Numbered from the stretch's first letter, positions 7,437-15,144 are shown. The stretch is 20,840 bases of DNA from Clostridiales bacterium UBA6388 (GCA_002437575.1 DJQK01000013.1:35343-56182); one strand, 5' to 3'. The notes: generated by a model from the sequence alone, not told the origin. Made by a program: numbers and translations.

Positions 7437-8273
7437 ATGAGAAAGCTTTGGGGATTTATCAACATGGTGGGCCTGCTCCTTGCGGCCGGCGGCTTTATCG
7501 CAAAGTCGGCGGTGCTGATCGGGCTTGGCATTGCGGTGGCGGCGCTCGCGCAGTGGCAGAAGGGCCGCGCGGAAAAGGCGCACCGCGAGCAGGCACAGAC
7601 CACGTCCATTCGCCCGGCGCTGCAAAGCGTCTTTGACACTGCGGACTATCAGCCGGACGCGCGCTTGAGCGATCTGGATATCACGCCCATGCAGCTGCTT
7701 CTGCATCAGGACTATCACTATGTCGACGGCTGCGACAAGATCACAGCGACGCATCACGGCGTTCCGGTGCTGCTTGGAAATGTCCGGCTCATGGAGACCG
7801 AGACCTTCCGCGACGAAGAGACAAATTTAGAGCGCACGAATGAAAAAGAGGTCTGGCAGGGATTGATGCTGACGTGCAAGGTCGGCCATACCTTCCCAGC
7901 CGGCTTCGCCATCTCGCCGCGCGGCAAAATGGACGGTCTTCTGCGCTACGCCGACATGAAGACCGGAAACGACGCCTTTGACAAACGCTTCACCGTCAAG
8001 ACCGATAACCCCGAGGCCGCGCTTCTGACGCTGACGCCTAAAATGCAGGAAAAGATCTTAGACGCCGCCAACGCGAGTCCCGGCGCGTTCTTTGTGACCT
8101 TCTGCCAGGACGGCAGAGCTTCCGCTGCGGTACGCACCGGGCGAAATTTCTTCGTCCCGGACAAAAAGGCCGAAGGCGGCGAACAGCTGGCGGAAAATCT
8201 CCGGAAGATCCTGGCCATCATCGACGAAGCAGATCCCATCGCGCCGGTGAAAGCGCAGGAAGGGGCGGACTGA
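7437..8273 (+). CDS. DUF3137-like membrane-anchored protein
   Basis: The product is a 278-residue protein. An N-terminal hydrophobic segment of one or two helices (about residues 8-38) precedes a soluble domain. The soluble part has the DUF3137 pattern: a DYHYVDGCDKI region, a conserved EVWQGLMLTCKV-type strand, NDAFDKRFTVKTDNPEAALL, then LTPKMQEKILDA and a closing GRNFFVP. The soluble domain probably faces the cytoplasm or acts at the membrane; no enzymatic residues can be named and the function is unknown. The start is the ATG after ACAGGAGG (7425-7432). It is followed one base after its stop by the small membrane gene at 8275, so the two are surely co-transcribed. Confidence 0.75.
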   Translation: MRKLWGFINMVGLLLAAGGFIAKSAVLIGLGIAVAALAQWQKGRAEKAHREQAQTTSIRPALQSVFDTADYQPDARLSDLDITPMQLLLHQDYHYVDGCDKITATHHGVPVLLGNVRLMETETFRDEETNLERTNEKEVWQGLMLTCKVGHTFPAGFAISPRGKMDGLLRYADMKTGNDAFDKRFTVKTDNPEAALLTLTPKMQEKILDAANASPGAFFVTFCQDGRASAAVRTGRNFFVPDKKAEGGEQLAENLRKILAIIDEADPIAPVKAQEGAD

Positions 8274-8274
8274 T

Positions 8275-8463
8275 ATGACGGCCGGACTTGCGTGTTTGCT
8301 GCTCGTTCTGGACCTGGCTGCGCTCGTGCTGCTGCGAAGAAAGCTTCGCGGAAAGAAAAGCGCCCGGACAGCCGTGACGATCGTCTGCGCGCTCATCGCC
8401 CTCGCGCTTGCCGGATACCTGGCCCTGACGGCCCTGTTCCTGGACGCGGCGTATCACAAATAA
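8275..8463 (+). CDS. Small two-helix membrane protein
   Basis: The product is 62 residues with two hydrophobic helices (about 3-20 and 32-54) separated by a strongly basic loop (RRKLRGKKSAR). The ribosome binding site AGGAAGGGG lies inside the end of the DUF3137-like gene, and only one base separates the two genes. No family is recognised. It may be a membrane partner of the DUF3137-like protein, judging only from position. Confidence 0.6.
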   Translation: MTAGLACLLLVLDLAALVLLRRKLRGKKSARTAVTIVCALIALALAGYLALTALFLDAAYHK

Positions 8464-8465
8464 CG

Positions 8466-8500
8466 AAAACCTCCCGCAGCAAACGCAGCGGGAGGTTTTT
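8466..8500. terminator. Bidirectional terminator between the DUF3137 operon and spoVT
   Basis: A 12 bp stem (8466-8477, AAAACCTCCCGC, with 8488-8499) is followed by T on the plus strand and preceded by A residues, so it can end transcription from both sides. It lies between convergent genes. Confidence 0.9.
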
Positions 8501-8572
8501 ACGTCAAAAAGCCTCGCAGAGTTTCGCGTCCGCAGCCCCTTTAACAAAGAAGCGTCAGCTTTTTTGATACCT

Positions 8573-9115
8573 TCAGCTCTCCATCTGCCGGCCGAGGAAG
8601 CCCGCGACGGTCTGCACGAGCTTCTGCTCGGCCTCACCCAGCGGCGCGTCGGCCTCTTCCAGCAGCAGCATCACGCAGCCCATGAGATCGCCCTCAGACA
8701 AAATCGGTGCGCTCACGCCGAGATAGTACCGCTCAGAGCTGTCCGACGGATGGAGTCTGGCCTGTCCCGGCTGGTAGCGGTAAATTTTCCGCGATTCCAT
8801 CAGCTGCTCGAGCTCCTGGGAGCAGTGCTTGTCCATGAGCTCGCGCCGCTGCACGCCGTAGGCCGCGATGATGGCGTCCCGGTCAGAAACGGCGGCGATG
8901 TGGCCGGTGTTCTTGCCGATGGATTCACAGATCTGTGCGGCAAAGTCGGTCAGATCGCCCATGGGCGAATATTTTTTGAAAATGACCTCGCCGTCCTTTT
9001 CCGTATAGATCTCCAATGGGTCGCCCTCGCGGATACGCAGGGTGCGGCGGATCTCCTTGGGAATGACGACTCTGCCGAGGTCGTCAATGCGGCGAACAAT
9101 ACCAGTTGCTTTCAT
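8573..9115 (-). CDS. spoVT: Stage V sporulation protein T-type regulator
   Basis: The product is 180 residues, close to the 178 of B. subtilis SpoVT. Residues 1-50 form an AbrB/SpoVT swapped-hairpin DNA-binding domain (MKATGIVRRIDDLGRVVIPKEIRRTLRIREG). A GAF-like C-terminal domain follows, ending VQTVAGFLGRQ. SpoVT acts late in the forespore to adjust the sigma-G regulon, so the organism is probably a spore former. The start has AAGGGAGA upstream. It is monocistronic. Some clostridia carry several SpoVT-like paralogues, so it may not be the sole orthologue. Confidence 0.93.
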   Translation of the reverse strand: MKATGIVRRIDDLGRVVIPKEIRRTLRIREGDPLEIYTEKDGEVIFKKYSPMGDLTDFAAQICESIGKNTGHIAAVSDRDAIIAAYGVQRRELMDKHCSQELEQLMESRKIYRYQPGQARLHPSDSSERYYLGVSAPILSEGDLMGCVMLLLEEADAPLGEAEQKLVQTVAGFLGRQMES

Positions 9116-9277
9116 ATCGAAATCTCCCTTGTCTGTTAAATACTACAAAGCTATTGTTTGCCGAGTGCGGCAGATTATGCAGAATTCTGTTCCGCTGCCC
9201 GACACGGCAAAAATGACCGGAAATGGCAAACACACGGCGAAAAGGAAAGCTGTGTAAAATTCCGTGCGCGGCGGTTC

Positions 9278-9307
9278 TTGACGCGGTGCGGCTTGCGCGG
9301 GTACAAT
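9278..9307 (+). promoter_or_regulatory. Sigma-A type promoter of the small membrane protein gene
   Basis: TTGACG (9278-9283) and TACAAT (9302-9307) are 18 bases apart, about 33 bases upstream of the ATG at 9340. The rest of 9116-9339 holds only a short palindrome (CAGAATTCTG, 9180-9189) and no gene I can support. Confidence 0.65.
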
Positions 9308-9339
9308 GGAGAAAAAAGCGAAATAGGGAGGCGCGGAAT

Positions 9340-9608
9340 ATGGATTTTTTCGGAGCGCTTGCGCAGTGGTTCACGAATAACGAAGGCGGCCTGTCCGTGC
9401 TGCTTTCGGCGCTGGCGGCCGTTCTTTCGCTTCTGGCCATCGCGGCGCAGGTCGCAGCGCTTTTCGGCGCGTATGCCGCGCTTGTTCTGGCTCTTCCGAT
9501 CCTGAGGCGCGAGGAGCTGGAAGAGTGGGCGGAAAAAACGCGGCCGTGCTGCGGGAATTGGAAGCAAAGCGGGTGCGCGGGCGCATGAAACGCAGGCTTC
9601 CGCGGTAA
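9340..9608 (+). pseudogene. Small membrane protein, probable frameshift at an A6 run
   Basis: The ATG at 9340 has AGGGAGG upstream and a good promoter. The protein begins MDFFGALAQWF and has one or two hydrophobic helices (about residues 18-55), followed by ILRREELEEWAEK. The open frame then ends at 9588 with a Cys-rich tail (TRPCCGNWKQSGCAGA) that looks out of frame. Slipping back one base in GGAAAAAACG (9531-9540) gives AEKNAAVLRELEAKRV and GRMKRRLPR, stopping at 9606-9608. That tail is a typical charged cytoplasmic end. The cause may be a one-base error in the A run, a real mutation, or slippage at the run. The conceptual product is about 89 residues; if not shifted, the CDS is 9340-9588 (82 residues). 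No family is recognised. Confidence 0.5.
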
Positions 9609-9725
9609 ATAGGAGACGAGCGCACGTTGTCGTAAAAAGTCAAACAATGTGCCGGCCAATTTTCGGTACTCTCGCCGAAAATGCTCCGAAACGCCCGCAT
9701 TCTGCCCGGAAAACGCCCGGGGCGC

Positions 9726-9754
9726 TTGACAGATGGGCCGGAAAAGGGTATGCT
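9726..9754 (+). promoter_or_regulatory. Strong sigma-A promoter of the SAM hydrolase gene
   Basis: A perfect TTGACA (9726-9731) and TATGCT (9749-9754) with a 17-base spacer lie about 43 bases upstream of the start at 9797. Confidence 0.8.
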
Positions 9755-9796
9755 AACAGTATCCAGAACAGACCAGTTTTTTTCGGAGGTATGTTT

Positions 9797-10648
9797 ATGC
9801 AGCCGCTGATCTTACAATCGGATTTCGGTCTGCAGGACGGCGCTGTCTGCGCCATGTACGGCGTGGCCTATTCCGTCTGTCCGCAGCTGACCATCCAGAA
9901 TCTGACCCACGACATCACGCCCTATGACATCTGGGAGGCGAGCTACCGCCTGACGCAGACCGTCGCGTACTGGGCGGAGGGCTCGGTGTTCGTCTCCGTG
10001 GTCGATCCCGGCGTCGGCTCAACAAGACGCAGCATCGTGGCAAAAACAAAAGACGGCCACTTCATCGTGACCCCAGACAATGGCACGCTCACGCACATCA
10101 AAAAGCACGTCGGGTTATCGGCCGTGCGCGTCATCGACGAGACGGTCAACCGCCTGCCAAATTCCGGCGAGAGCTACACCTTCCACGGCCGGGACATTTA
10201 CGCCTACACGGGCGCGCGGCTGGCCGCCGGCATCATTACCTTCGAGCAGGTCGGCCCCGAGGTGGAGCCCGAGACCGTTATCGAGCTTCCCACCACGCCT
10301 GCGACGAAGCTTCCCGACGGCAGCGTCAGCGGAACGATCGACGTTCTCGACGTGCGCTTCGGCTCACTGTGGACGAACATTCCCAATACGCTGTTCAAAA
10401 CGCTGGGCCTTCAGTTCGGCGATCGCGCGGAGATCCAGGTCCAGAACGACACGCGCGTACTCTACCGCAATATTTTGACGTATGCAAAGAGCTTTGCCGA
10501 TGTCTACGTCGGAGAGCCGCTCATCTACATCAACTCCCTCGACTGCCTCGCCGTGGCCATCAACCAGGGCAGCTTTGCAAAGGCCTACAACATCGGCACC
10601 GGCAACAGCTGGAAGATCACCGTCCGGAAGTTCAAGGGCTTTTTGTAA
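9797..10648 (+). CDS. S-adenosylmethionine hydrolase (hydroxide adenosyltransferase, DUF62)
   Basis: The product is 283 residues of the DUF62 / SAM hydroxide adenosyltransferase family, which uses water to split S-adenosylmethionine into adenosine and methionine. Visible motifs are SDFG (8-11), NLTHDI (35-40), VVDPGVGS (68-75), PDNGTLTH (93-100) and TFHGRD (128-133). Asp70, Arg77 and His130 fit the Asp-Arg-His triad of SAM hydrolases (Asp68, Arg75 and His127 in the Pyrococcus enzyme), so hydrolysis is more likely than halogenation. GGAGG at 9785-9789 fits the ATG at 9797 with 7 bases; the ATG at 9791 is too close. The gene precedes an ECF transporter on the same strand, which suggests a link to SAM, methionine or adenosine metabolism. 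Confidence 0.88.
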   Translation: MQPLILQSDFGLQDGAVCAMYGVAYSVCPQLTIQNLTHDITPYDIWEASYRLTQTVAYWAEGSVFVSVVDPGVGSTRRSIVAKTKDGHFIVTPDNGTLTHIKKHVGLSAVRVIDETVNRLPNSGESYTFHGRDIYAYTGARLAAGIITFEQVGPEVEPETVIELPTTPATKLPDGSVSGTIDVLDVRFGSLWTNIPNTLFKTLGLQFGDRAEIQVQNDTRVLYRNILTYAKSFADVYVGEPLIYINSLDCLAVAINQGSFAKAYNIGTGNSWKITVRKFKGFL

Positions 10649-10871
10649 GTTTATTTGCAGCAAGTCTGCTGCTGATAAGGGCAACACCACACAATTGCGT
10701 CTTCGCGCTTCGGCGGATCTTTTCCGCCAATTCTGCAGTTTGAAAAGCTCGAAATACATACAGTATTCCTTCACTTTCCAAACCTTGACTTGGCGAAAAA
10801 TCTCTCGCCGAATCTGCTTGCCAAATTGCGCGGTGCTGCCAAAAATGTGAAAGTATTCAGGAGGAGAAATC
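10649..10871 (+). other. 223-base leader with hairpins between the SAM hydrolase and ECF S-component genes
   Basis: This stretch has no credible gene and is more AT-rich than its neighbours. It holds several small inverted repeats: GCAGCA-agtc-TGCTGC (10657-10672), GGCGGA/TCCGCC (10712-10728), and GGCGA/TCGCC (about 10792-10812). None has a following T run typical of a terminator. I do not recognise a known riboswitch, but a regulatory leader RNA is possible. A TTGACT lies at about 10785, without a convincing -10. Confidence 0.35.
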
Positions 10872-11426
10872 ATGAACAGGAAATTCTCTGTCAAGACCAT
10901 CGTGGCCATTGGCATCGGCGCGGCGCTGTTTTTTGTCTGCGGCCGCTTCATTGCCATCCCGAGCCCCGTGCCCAACACCAGCATCACCATCCAGTATGGC
11001 GTGCTTGGCTTCCTGGCTGCGGTGTTCGGCCCCATTGCCGGCCTTCTCATCGGCCTCATCGGCCATGCGCTCATCGACTTCAGCTACGGCTGGGGCATCT
11101 GGTGGAGCTGGGTCATCGCGTCGGGTGTGTTTGGCCTTCTGATGGGCCTTTGCTGCATGAAAATGCCGCTGACGGACGGCGTTTGCGGCAAGAAGGAAAT
11201 TCTTCGCTTTAACCTCACGCAGCTCGTCTGCCACATCATTTGCTGGGGCGGCGTCGCGCCGGTGCTCGACATCCTGATCTATCAGGAGCCAGTCGAAAAG
11301 CTCTTTGCGCAGGGCCTCGTATCCGGTATCTCCAACGCCGTGACCACCGCCATCATCGGCACATTGCTGTGCCTGGCCTATGCCGCGGCCAAGCCCAAGA
11401 AGGGCAGCTTAGAGGAAGAAAAGTAA
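10872..11426 (+). CDS. ECF transporter S component, UPF0397 family
   Basis: The product is 184 residues with about six hydrophobic helices. It has the UPF0397 family pattern: VKTIVAIGIGAALFF at the N-terminus, IPSPVPNTSITIQYG, FGPIAGLLIGLIGHALID, GIWWSWVIASGVFGLL and APVLDILIY. S components bind the small-molecule substrate in the membrane and dock onto an EcfT/EcfA energising module, encoded directly downstream. Databases often label this family a riboflavin transporter component, but the substrate is not firmly set. Proximity to a SAM hydrolase raises methionine- or nucleoside-related compounds as alternatives. The start follows AGGAGGAG (10858-10865). Confidence 0.88.
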   Translation: MNRKFSVKTIVAIGIGAALFFVCGRFIAIPSPVPNTSITIQYGVLGFLAAVFGPIAGLLIGLIGHALIDFSYGWGIWWSWVIASGVFGLLMGLCCMKMPLTDGVCGKKEILRFNLTQLVCHIICWGGVAPVLDILIYQEPVEKLFAQGLVSGISNAVTTAIIGTLLCLAYAAAKPKKGSLEEEK

Positions 11427-11476
11427 TAGCGGCAGCGCCGCAAGAATGTGACGCAGCCAGAATAGAAGATATTCTA

Positions 11477-11513
11477 AAAGCCGGAGCCGGCGAAACGCCG
11501 GCTCCGGCTTTGC
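11477..11513 (+). terminator. Strong hairpin between the S component and ATPase genes
   Basis: A perfect 16 bp stem (11477-11492, AAAGCCGGAGCCGGCG, with 11496-11511) has a 3-base AAA loop, but only TTT follows. It may be a leaky terminator or an RNA-stabilising hairpin. Either would set S component expression above that of the ATPase. Confidence 0.6.
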
Positions 11514-11532
11514 AAAAGGGAGGGAAGCCGCC

Positions 11533-13266
11533 TTGCACACGCCTGAGAAAACGCCCGTCATTCGCTTCCGCGATTTTTCGTGGCAGTATAACGCGCAGAA
11601 GAACCCGACGCTGCACCACATCGATCTCACCGTCTACGCCGGAGAGAAGCTTCTCATCTGCGGCCCATCGGGCTGCGGCAAAAGTACGCTGGCGCACTGC
11701 CTAAACGGCCTGATCCCGTTTTCCTACCGCGGCGAGCAGCAGGGAAGTCTGGAGATCATGGGCCGGGAGACGAAGACGCTCAGCCTGTTTGACATTTCCA
11801 AAATGGTCGGCACTGTTTTGCAGGACGCCGATGGGCAGTTCGTCGGGCTGACGGTCGCCGAGGATATCGCCTTTGCGCTGGAAAACGACTGCGTGGAAGA
11901 ACCGGAGCTTCATGAGCGGGTCTATGCCGCGGCCTGTGAGACCGGCGTGGAGGCGCATCTGCTGCACGCGCCGAACGAGCTTTCCGGCGGGCAGAAGCAG
12001 CGCGTGTGTCTGGCGGGCGTGCTGGTGGACAACGTGCCGATTTTGCTCTTTGACGAGCCGCTGGCAAACCTCGACCCTGCGACGGGCAAGCAGGCCATCG
12101 AGCTCATCGACGAGATCCGCGAAAAAACCGGCGCGACGGTCATCATCATCGAGCACCGGCTGGAGGATGTGCTGCACCGCAGCGTCGACCGGGTCATTTT
12201 GATGAGTGCGGGAGAAATTGCCGCCGATCTGCCGCCGGACGAGCTGCTTTCGTCGAACCTTCTGCGTGAGCACGGTATCCGCGAGCCGCTGTATCTGGCG
12301 GCGCTTCGCCACGCGGGTGTGGAGATCACGGCGGACATGAAGCCCGCAAGCCTTCGCACGCTCCGGTTATCTGCGGCGCAGAAGCAGCAGGTCCGGACGT
12401 GGATGACCAACACGCCGCCCGCCAAAGAGCCGCCGGAAGCGCCGGTACTTTTGGAAGCGTCGCACATCAGCTTTTCCTATCCCAACGGTAAAAAGGCCCT
12501 TCGCGACGTGTCCGTGACGGTCCGCAAGGGCGAAATGCTCTCGATCGTCGGCACAAACGGCGCGGGCAAATCGACGTTTTCCAAGGTCGTCTGCGGTTTT
12601 GAGCAGCAGCAGGAGGGAACGCTCACGTTTGATGGGCGCGATCTCATGCAGCTGTCGATCAAAGAGCGGGCCGACCACATCGGCTACGTGATGCAGAACC
12701 CCAACCAGATGCTCTGCAAGGTGCAGATCTTCGACGAGGTCGCGCTGGGCCTTGTTTCGCGCGGCGCGGGAGAAGACGAAACGCGAGAGCACGTGGAGTC
12801 GGCGCTTCGTATATGCGGGCTTTACCCCTTCCGAAAGTGGCCGGTATCGGCGCTTAGCTTCGGGCAGAAAAAGCGCGTGACCATTGCATCGATCCTGGCG
12901 CTCGACCCCGAGCTCATCATTTTGGATGAGCCCACCGCGGGACAGGATTTCCGGCACTACACGGAGATCATGGACTTTTTGCAGGGGCTCAACCGGCGCG
13001 GCGTGACGGTCGTGATGATCACGCACGATATGCACCTGATGCTGGAGTACTGCCGCCGGTCGGTCGTCTTTTCAAGTGGCCGCGTGATCGCCGACGCTTC
13101 GCCCGCACAGATCCTGACGGACGAGGCCATCATCCGGCAGGCGAGCCTTAAAAAGACGAGCCTTTACGATCTGGCGCTTCTGTGCGACATCGAAGACCCC
13201 AGAATGTTTGTCCGGCGCTTTATTGACTATGACCGGGAGGTGCGCGGAAATGACGAATCTGTTTAA
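11533..13266 (+). CDS. ECF transporter ATPase, fused double ABC protein
   Basis: The product is 577 residues with two ABC ATPase domains in one chain, as in YkoD-type EcfA proteins that power ECF uptake. Domain 1 has Walker A GPSGCGKST (44-52), signature LSGGQ (150-154) and Walker B ILLFDEP (170-176). Domain 2 has Walker A GTNGAGKST (340-348), signature LSFGQ (441-445, differing at one position) and Walker B LIILDEP (461-467). Both sites look intact. The start is a TTG codon, chosen because AAGGGAGGG (11516-11524) lies 8 bases upstream and the first domain begins right after; no ATG or GTG fits. The gene overlaps ecfT by 17 bases. Confidence 0.92.
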   Translation: MHTPEKTPVIRFRDFSWQYNAQKNPTLHHIDLTVYAGEKLLICGPSGCGKSTLAHCLNGLIPFSYRGEQQGSLEIMGRETKTLSLFDISKMVGTVLQDADGQFVGLTVAEDIAFALENDCVEEPELHERVYAAACETGVEAHLLHAPNELSGGQKQRVCLAGVLVDNVPILLFDEPLANLDPATGKQAIELIDEIREKTGATVIIIEHRLEDVLHRSVDRVILMSAGEIAADLPPDELLSSNLLREHGIREPLYLAALRHAGVEITADMKPASLRTLRLSAAQKQQVRTWMTNTPPAKEPPEAPVLLEASHISFSYPNGKKALRDVSVTVRKGEMLSIVGTNGAGKSTFSKVVCGFEQQQEGTLTFDGRDLMQLSIKERADHIGYVMQNPNQMLCKVQIFDEVALGLVSRGAGEDETREHVESALRICGLYPFRKWPVSALSFGQKKRVTIASILALDPELIILDEPTAGQDFRHYTEIMDFLQGLNRRGVTVVMITHDMHLMLEYCRRSVVFSSGRVIADASPAQILTDEAIIRQASLKKTSLYDLALLCDIEDPRMFVRRFIDYDREVRGNDESV

Positions 13267-14077
13267 TTACATCGACCGTCCCTCGCCCATCCACCGGTTG
13301 ACGGGCGCGACGAAGCTCGTGTGCCTGCTTTTGTGGTCGTTTGCGTCGATGGTCACCTATGACACGCGGCTTCTGATCTTCATGCCTGTGGCGTCATTTT
13401 TCCTGTTTTACCTTTCGAAGATCCGGCTGAAGGACGTTTCGTTCATGCTCGGAATGACGGCGGTTTTCATGGTGCTCAACAACGTCATGGTCTTCGTCTT
13501 TTCTCCGCAGCACGGCGTGACGCTCTATGGCTCTAAAACGGTGCTCTTTACCATTGCAGGGCCGTATGTTGTGACAAAGGAGCAGCTTTTTTACCACCTC
13601 AATCTGGTGCTCAAATATCTGGCGGCCATTCCGATGGTCATTTTGTTCGTCTCGACCACGAACCCGAGCGAGTTTGCGGCCTCTCTCAACCGCATCGGCG
13701 TGAGCTATAAAATTTCGTATTCCGTGGCGCTGGCGCTGCGCTATATCCCGGATATCCAGCGCGAGTATCACGACATCGCCCAGTCGCAGCAGGCCAGAGG
13801 CATCGAAATGAGCAAGAAGGTCTCGCTCGTCAAGCGGCTCAAGGCCGCCTCAGCAATTCTGATTCCGCTGATTTTATCGAGCATGGACCGCATCGAGGTC
13901 ATCTCCAACGCGATGGAGCTGCGCAGCTTCGGCAAAAACAAAAAGCGCACCTGGTACATGGCCCGGCCGTTCACCGCAGCGGATATCGGGGCCATGGCCT
14001 TCTGCGCCGCGCTTCTGGCGTTTGCCGTCATCGATGTCGTGATGATGGGCAGTAGATTCTATAATCCGTTTTTATGA
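13250..14077 (+). CDS. ecfT: ECF transporter transmembrane component EcfT
   Basis: The product is 275 residues with several hydrophobic helices in the N-terminal half and a long cytoplasmic coupling region. The first EcfT signature is Ala182-Arg183-Gly184 (SQQARGIE). The second coupling motif is ELRSFG (223-228), a variant of the usual Ala-Arg-Ser/Ala-type sequence. EcfT ties the S component to the ATPase domains. The start overlaps the end of the ATPase gene by 17 bases, with GGGAGG (13235-13240) 9 bases upstream. This arrangement implies translational coupling and one operon. A strong terminator follows. Confidence 0.92.
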   Translation: MTNLFNYIDRPSPIHRLTGATKLVCLLLWSFASMVTYDTRLLIFMPVASFFLFYLSKIRLKDVSFMLGMTAVFMVLNNVMVFVFSPQHGVTLYGSKTVLFTIAGPYVVTKEQLFYHLNLVLKYLAAIPMVILFVSTTNPSEFAASLNRIGVSYKISYSVALALRYIPDIQREYHDIAQSQQARGIEMSKKVSLVKRLKAASAILIPLILSSMDRIEVISNAMELRSFGKNKKRTWYMARPFTAADIGAMAFCAALLAFAVIDVVMMGSRFYNPFL

Positions 14078-14088
14078 GTCAAAAAAAT

Positions 14089-14127
14089 AAGGCCCGTGGG
14101 AAGAAAGCGCTTCCCACGGGCCTTTTT
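14089..14127. terminator. Bidirectional terminator between ecfT and the DeoR-type regulator
   Basis: A perfect 15 bp stem (14089-14103 with 14110-14124, AAGGCCCGTGGGAAG) is followed by T residues, with A residues on the other side. It serves both convergent genes. Confidence 0.92.
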
Positions 14128-14135
14128 ATGCGCGG

Positions 14136-14891
14136 TTAAGGATTTTGATTGGCGACGATGAGCTCGACGTGCTTCTGGGCCAGAAGCTGCAAAAATGCTG
14201 CGTCGTCAACCGGCTCGTCGATGATGAGCGTGTCAATTTCGTCGAATGTTGCGAACAGGCGAATGGAGTCTGTCGCAAGCTTCTGCGCGTCGGCCAGAAC
14301 GACCACGCGCTCGGCGGATTTGACCATGATGTGCTTGAGCGTGGCCTGTGCCGGCGTCACGCAGACGAGTCCCTGCTCCTTGCGGATGCCGGTGGTCGTC
14401 AGAAACAGCAGCGGCACACGGATAGACTGGATATAGTGCTCGGCGTCTGAACCGACGAGACATTCCTGCCGCCCCTCGAGCGATCCGCCCGTCATATACA
14501 CGCTCGGCTTTCCGGCACACAGAACGTTCGCCACAGAAAGGGAGTTTGTGATGATCTGCAAATCCTCGCGGTCTGTCAGCTGCTGCGCCAGCGCAACGGC
14601 CGATGCGCCGGAGTCCATAAAGATCGTCGCGCCCTTCGGGATGAGCTGCACGGCGGCCTTCGCGACGGCCAGCTTTCCGTCAGTGATGTGAATATTACTG
14701 ACGATTGCAGGCTGATTATATTTTGCGTAGCCGCGACTGCGAACAATTACGCCGTTGGCCTCCAGAAACGTCAGATCGCGCCGAATGGTCGCCGGAGACT
14801 CGTCCAGAAGCGAAATAATGCTGTTAACAGAAGCGCTTTCGTGCTCCATCAAATAATTCAGGATGACCTGTCTGCGTTCATCAATATTCAT
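14136..14891 (-). CDS. DeoR-family transcriptional regulator
   Basis: The product is 251 residues. Residues 1-57 form a DeoR-type winged helix (ERRQVILNYL, SVNSIISLLDESPATIRRDL, NGVIVRSRGYA). A sugar-phosphate-isomerase-like sensor domain follows, with FMDSGASAVALAQQL, ITNSLSVANVL and a closing FDEIDTLIID. Such proteins usually repress sugar or polyol operons and are released by a phosphorylated intermediate. The start at 14891 gives MNIDERRQ and has AGAGGGGA upstream; the ATG at 14927 has none. The gene is divergent from the transporter at 15181 and is the likely local repressor. Confidence 0.92.
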   Translation of the reverse strand: MNIDERRQVILNYLMEHESASVNSIISLLDESPATIRRDLTFLEANGVIVRSRGYAKYNQPAIVSNIHITDGKLAVAKAAVQLIPKGATIFMDSGASAVALAQQLTDREDLQIITNSLSVANVLCAGKPSVYMTGGSLEGRQECLVGSDAEHYIQSIRVPLLFLTTTGIRKEQGLVCVTPAQATLKHIMVKSAERVVVLADAQKLATDSIRLFATFDEIDTLIIDEPVDDAAFLQLLAQKHVELIVANQNP

Positions 14892-14934
14892 CGCCAAAAT
14901 TCCCCTCTTGGTAAAAACCAGTATCATTACCTAT

Positions 14935-14963
14935 ATCATAAGCGTTTTTCAAATCCTTGTCAA
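14935..14963 (-). promoter_or_regulatory. Sigma-A promoter of the DeoR-type gene
   Basis: On the minus strand, TTGACA (14958-14963) and TATGAT (14935-14940) are 17 bases apart, about 44 bases before the start codon. Confidence 0.8.
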
Positions 14964-15055
14964 CGGAAATCCGACATTCTTTGATCATTTTTTTCGATTT
15001 TAGCGAAAAATTTGGTTGCCGAAAGAAGACAAATGGGTAAAAATAGCACGGTGTA

Positions 15056-15139
15056 TTACAAAATGATTGTAAATAAGCAAAAAGTACGATTTACAAGATT
15101 GCATCATGATTGATATTGACAAATAGAAGATTACAAGAT
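15056..15139. promoter_or_regulatory. Cluster of candidate DeoR operator half-sites
   Basis: TTACAA (15056-15061) and TTGTAAAT (15067-15074) form an inverted pair. GATTTACAAGAT (15088-15099) and GATTACAAGAT (15129-15139) form a direct repeat about 41 bases apart. The last copy lies between the -35 and the -10 of the transporter promoter. A related TTGTAAAT occurs at 16717 in the next promoter. The link to the DeoR protein is inference. Confidence 0.5.
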
Positions 15140-15144
15140 AAAGT
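15116..15144 (+). promoter_or_regulatory. Sigma-A promoter of the MFS transporter gene
   Basis: TTGACA (15116-15121) and TAAAGT (15139-15144) are 17 bases apart, about 36 bases upstream of the ATG. A candidate operator copy (15129-15139) sits in the spacer. Confidence 0.75.

Noticed and set aside
9158..9505. 115-codon frame upstream of and overlapping the small membrane protein gene
   Set aside because: There is no ribosome binding site, and it crosses a promoter and the start of the better-supported gene.
9797..10648. SAM-dependent halogenase (fluorinase/chlorinase)
   Set aside because: The Asp70, Arg77 and His130 triad fits SAM hydrolases, and no halometabolite biosynthesis genes are nearby.
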